Shown here piece after piece: positions 60,839-64,000 of a DNA stretch of 64,000 nucleotides (position 1 is the first letter of the stretch; every line of letters begins with the position of its first letter). Where the stretch lies: assembly GCA_028285625.1 (NCBI GenBank), contig JANQOX010000004.1, positions 39,128-103,127 of the forward strand, read 5' to 3'. This DNA is from Myxococcota bacterium. Lineage in GTDB: Bacteria; Myxococcota_A; UBA9160; UBA6930. The position numbers and the translations under genes were made by a program. A model generated the notes under the pieces. That model did not search any database and had not been told where the DNA came from. It saw only the letters and a program-made list of their open reading frames with translations.

Positions 60839-64000
<3,162 letters not shown>

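Overview
The window is very GC-rich and densely packed with genes. It comes from a Gram-negative bacterium: there is a beta-barrel outer-membrane protein, a LolA-like carrier, a PilT ATPase, lipoproteins and a PEP-CTERM exosortase substrate. Gene content (two acyl-CoA synthetases, an MpaB-type oxygenase, a fused 5-oxoprolinase, a KamA-family radical SAM enzyme, YkgJ and Rv2258c-like methyltransferase families) fits an uncultured high-GC deltaproteobacterial lineage such as Myxococcota or Desulfobacterota/Binatia. That placement is inference. I see no phage, transposase, integrase or CRISPR array, so this is chromosomal backbone with lineage-specific genes.

Layout. 2-5302: end of an APC permease, then aminotransferase, hom, thrC and ribE (threonine and riboflavin synthesis). 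5299-8241: a tandem HtrA-like protease with a second, degenerate protease domain and four PDZ modules. 8288-14406: a TetR regulator with its operator, then a LolA-like protein, two FtsX-type permeases, an ABC ATPase and an outer-membrane barrel. 14455-19861: tandem glutaredoxin-fold protein, MgtE, KhpA, acyl-CoA synthetase, TPR protein. 19892-21182: a 30-residue AURKAIP1/COX24 protein, a histone-like protein made only of 29 pentapeptides, and RpoZ. 21213-24420: a histidine-kinase-like protein lacking its phospho-acceptor histidine, PilT, and a secreted coiled-coil protein. 24444-30956: AmpG-like transporter, MpaB oxygenase, a small membrane protein, transglutaminase-like lipoprotein, YkgJ, methyltransferase, GNAT, queuosine-precursor transporter. 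31031-37660: a VWA protein with a degenerate protease domain, amidase, rph, rdgB, a 95-residue unknown, an HExxH lipoprotein. 37674-47484: NhaC, histidine phosphatase, alpha/beta hydrolase, PEP-CTERM protein, CstA, acyl-CoA synthetase, AbgT. 47516-56970: Ddl-like ATP-grasp, KamA-type radical SAM enzyme, MurJ, phosphodiesterase, 5-oxoprolinase. 57079-64000: tRNA-Lys, CDF transporter, a 92-bp tandem repeat, tRNA-Leu, then tig-clpP-clpX-lon, with lon running off the end.

Two window-wide patterns are not explained by the genes. First, many operon-leading genes have a TANNNT box (mostly TACCCT) only 6-10 nt before the start codon and no Shine-Dalgarno sequence, which is the layout of leaderless mRNAs; genes with a Shine-Dalgarno carry the box further upstream. 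Second, short imperfect tandem duplications (periods of 20, 23, 24, 27, 33, 35, 74 and 92 bp) sit at gene ends, often across or directly against the stop codon. In two of them the duplicated TAG has become CAG.

Functionally the window combines amino-acid and riboflavin synthesis, envelope maintenance and protein quality control (HtrA-like protease, Lol-like export, MurJ, amidase, Tig/ClpXP/Lon). The Ddl-like ligase, KamA enzyme and MurJ together form the most intriguing candidate pathway.
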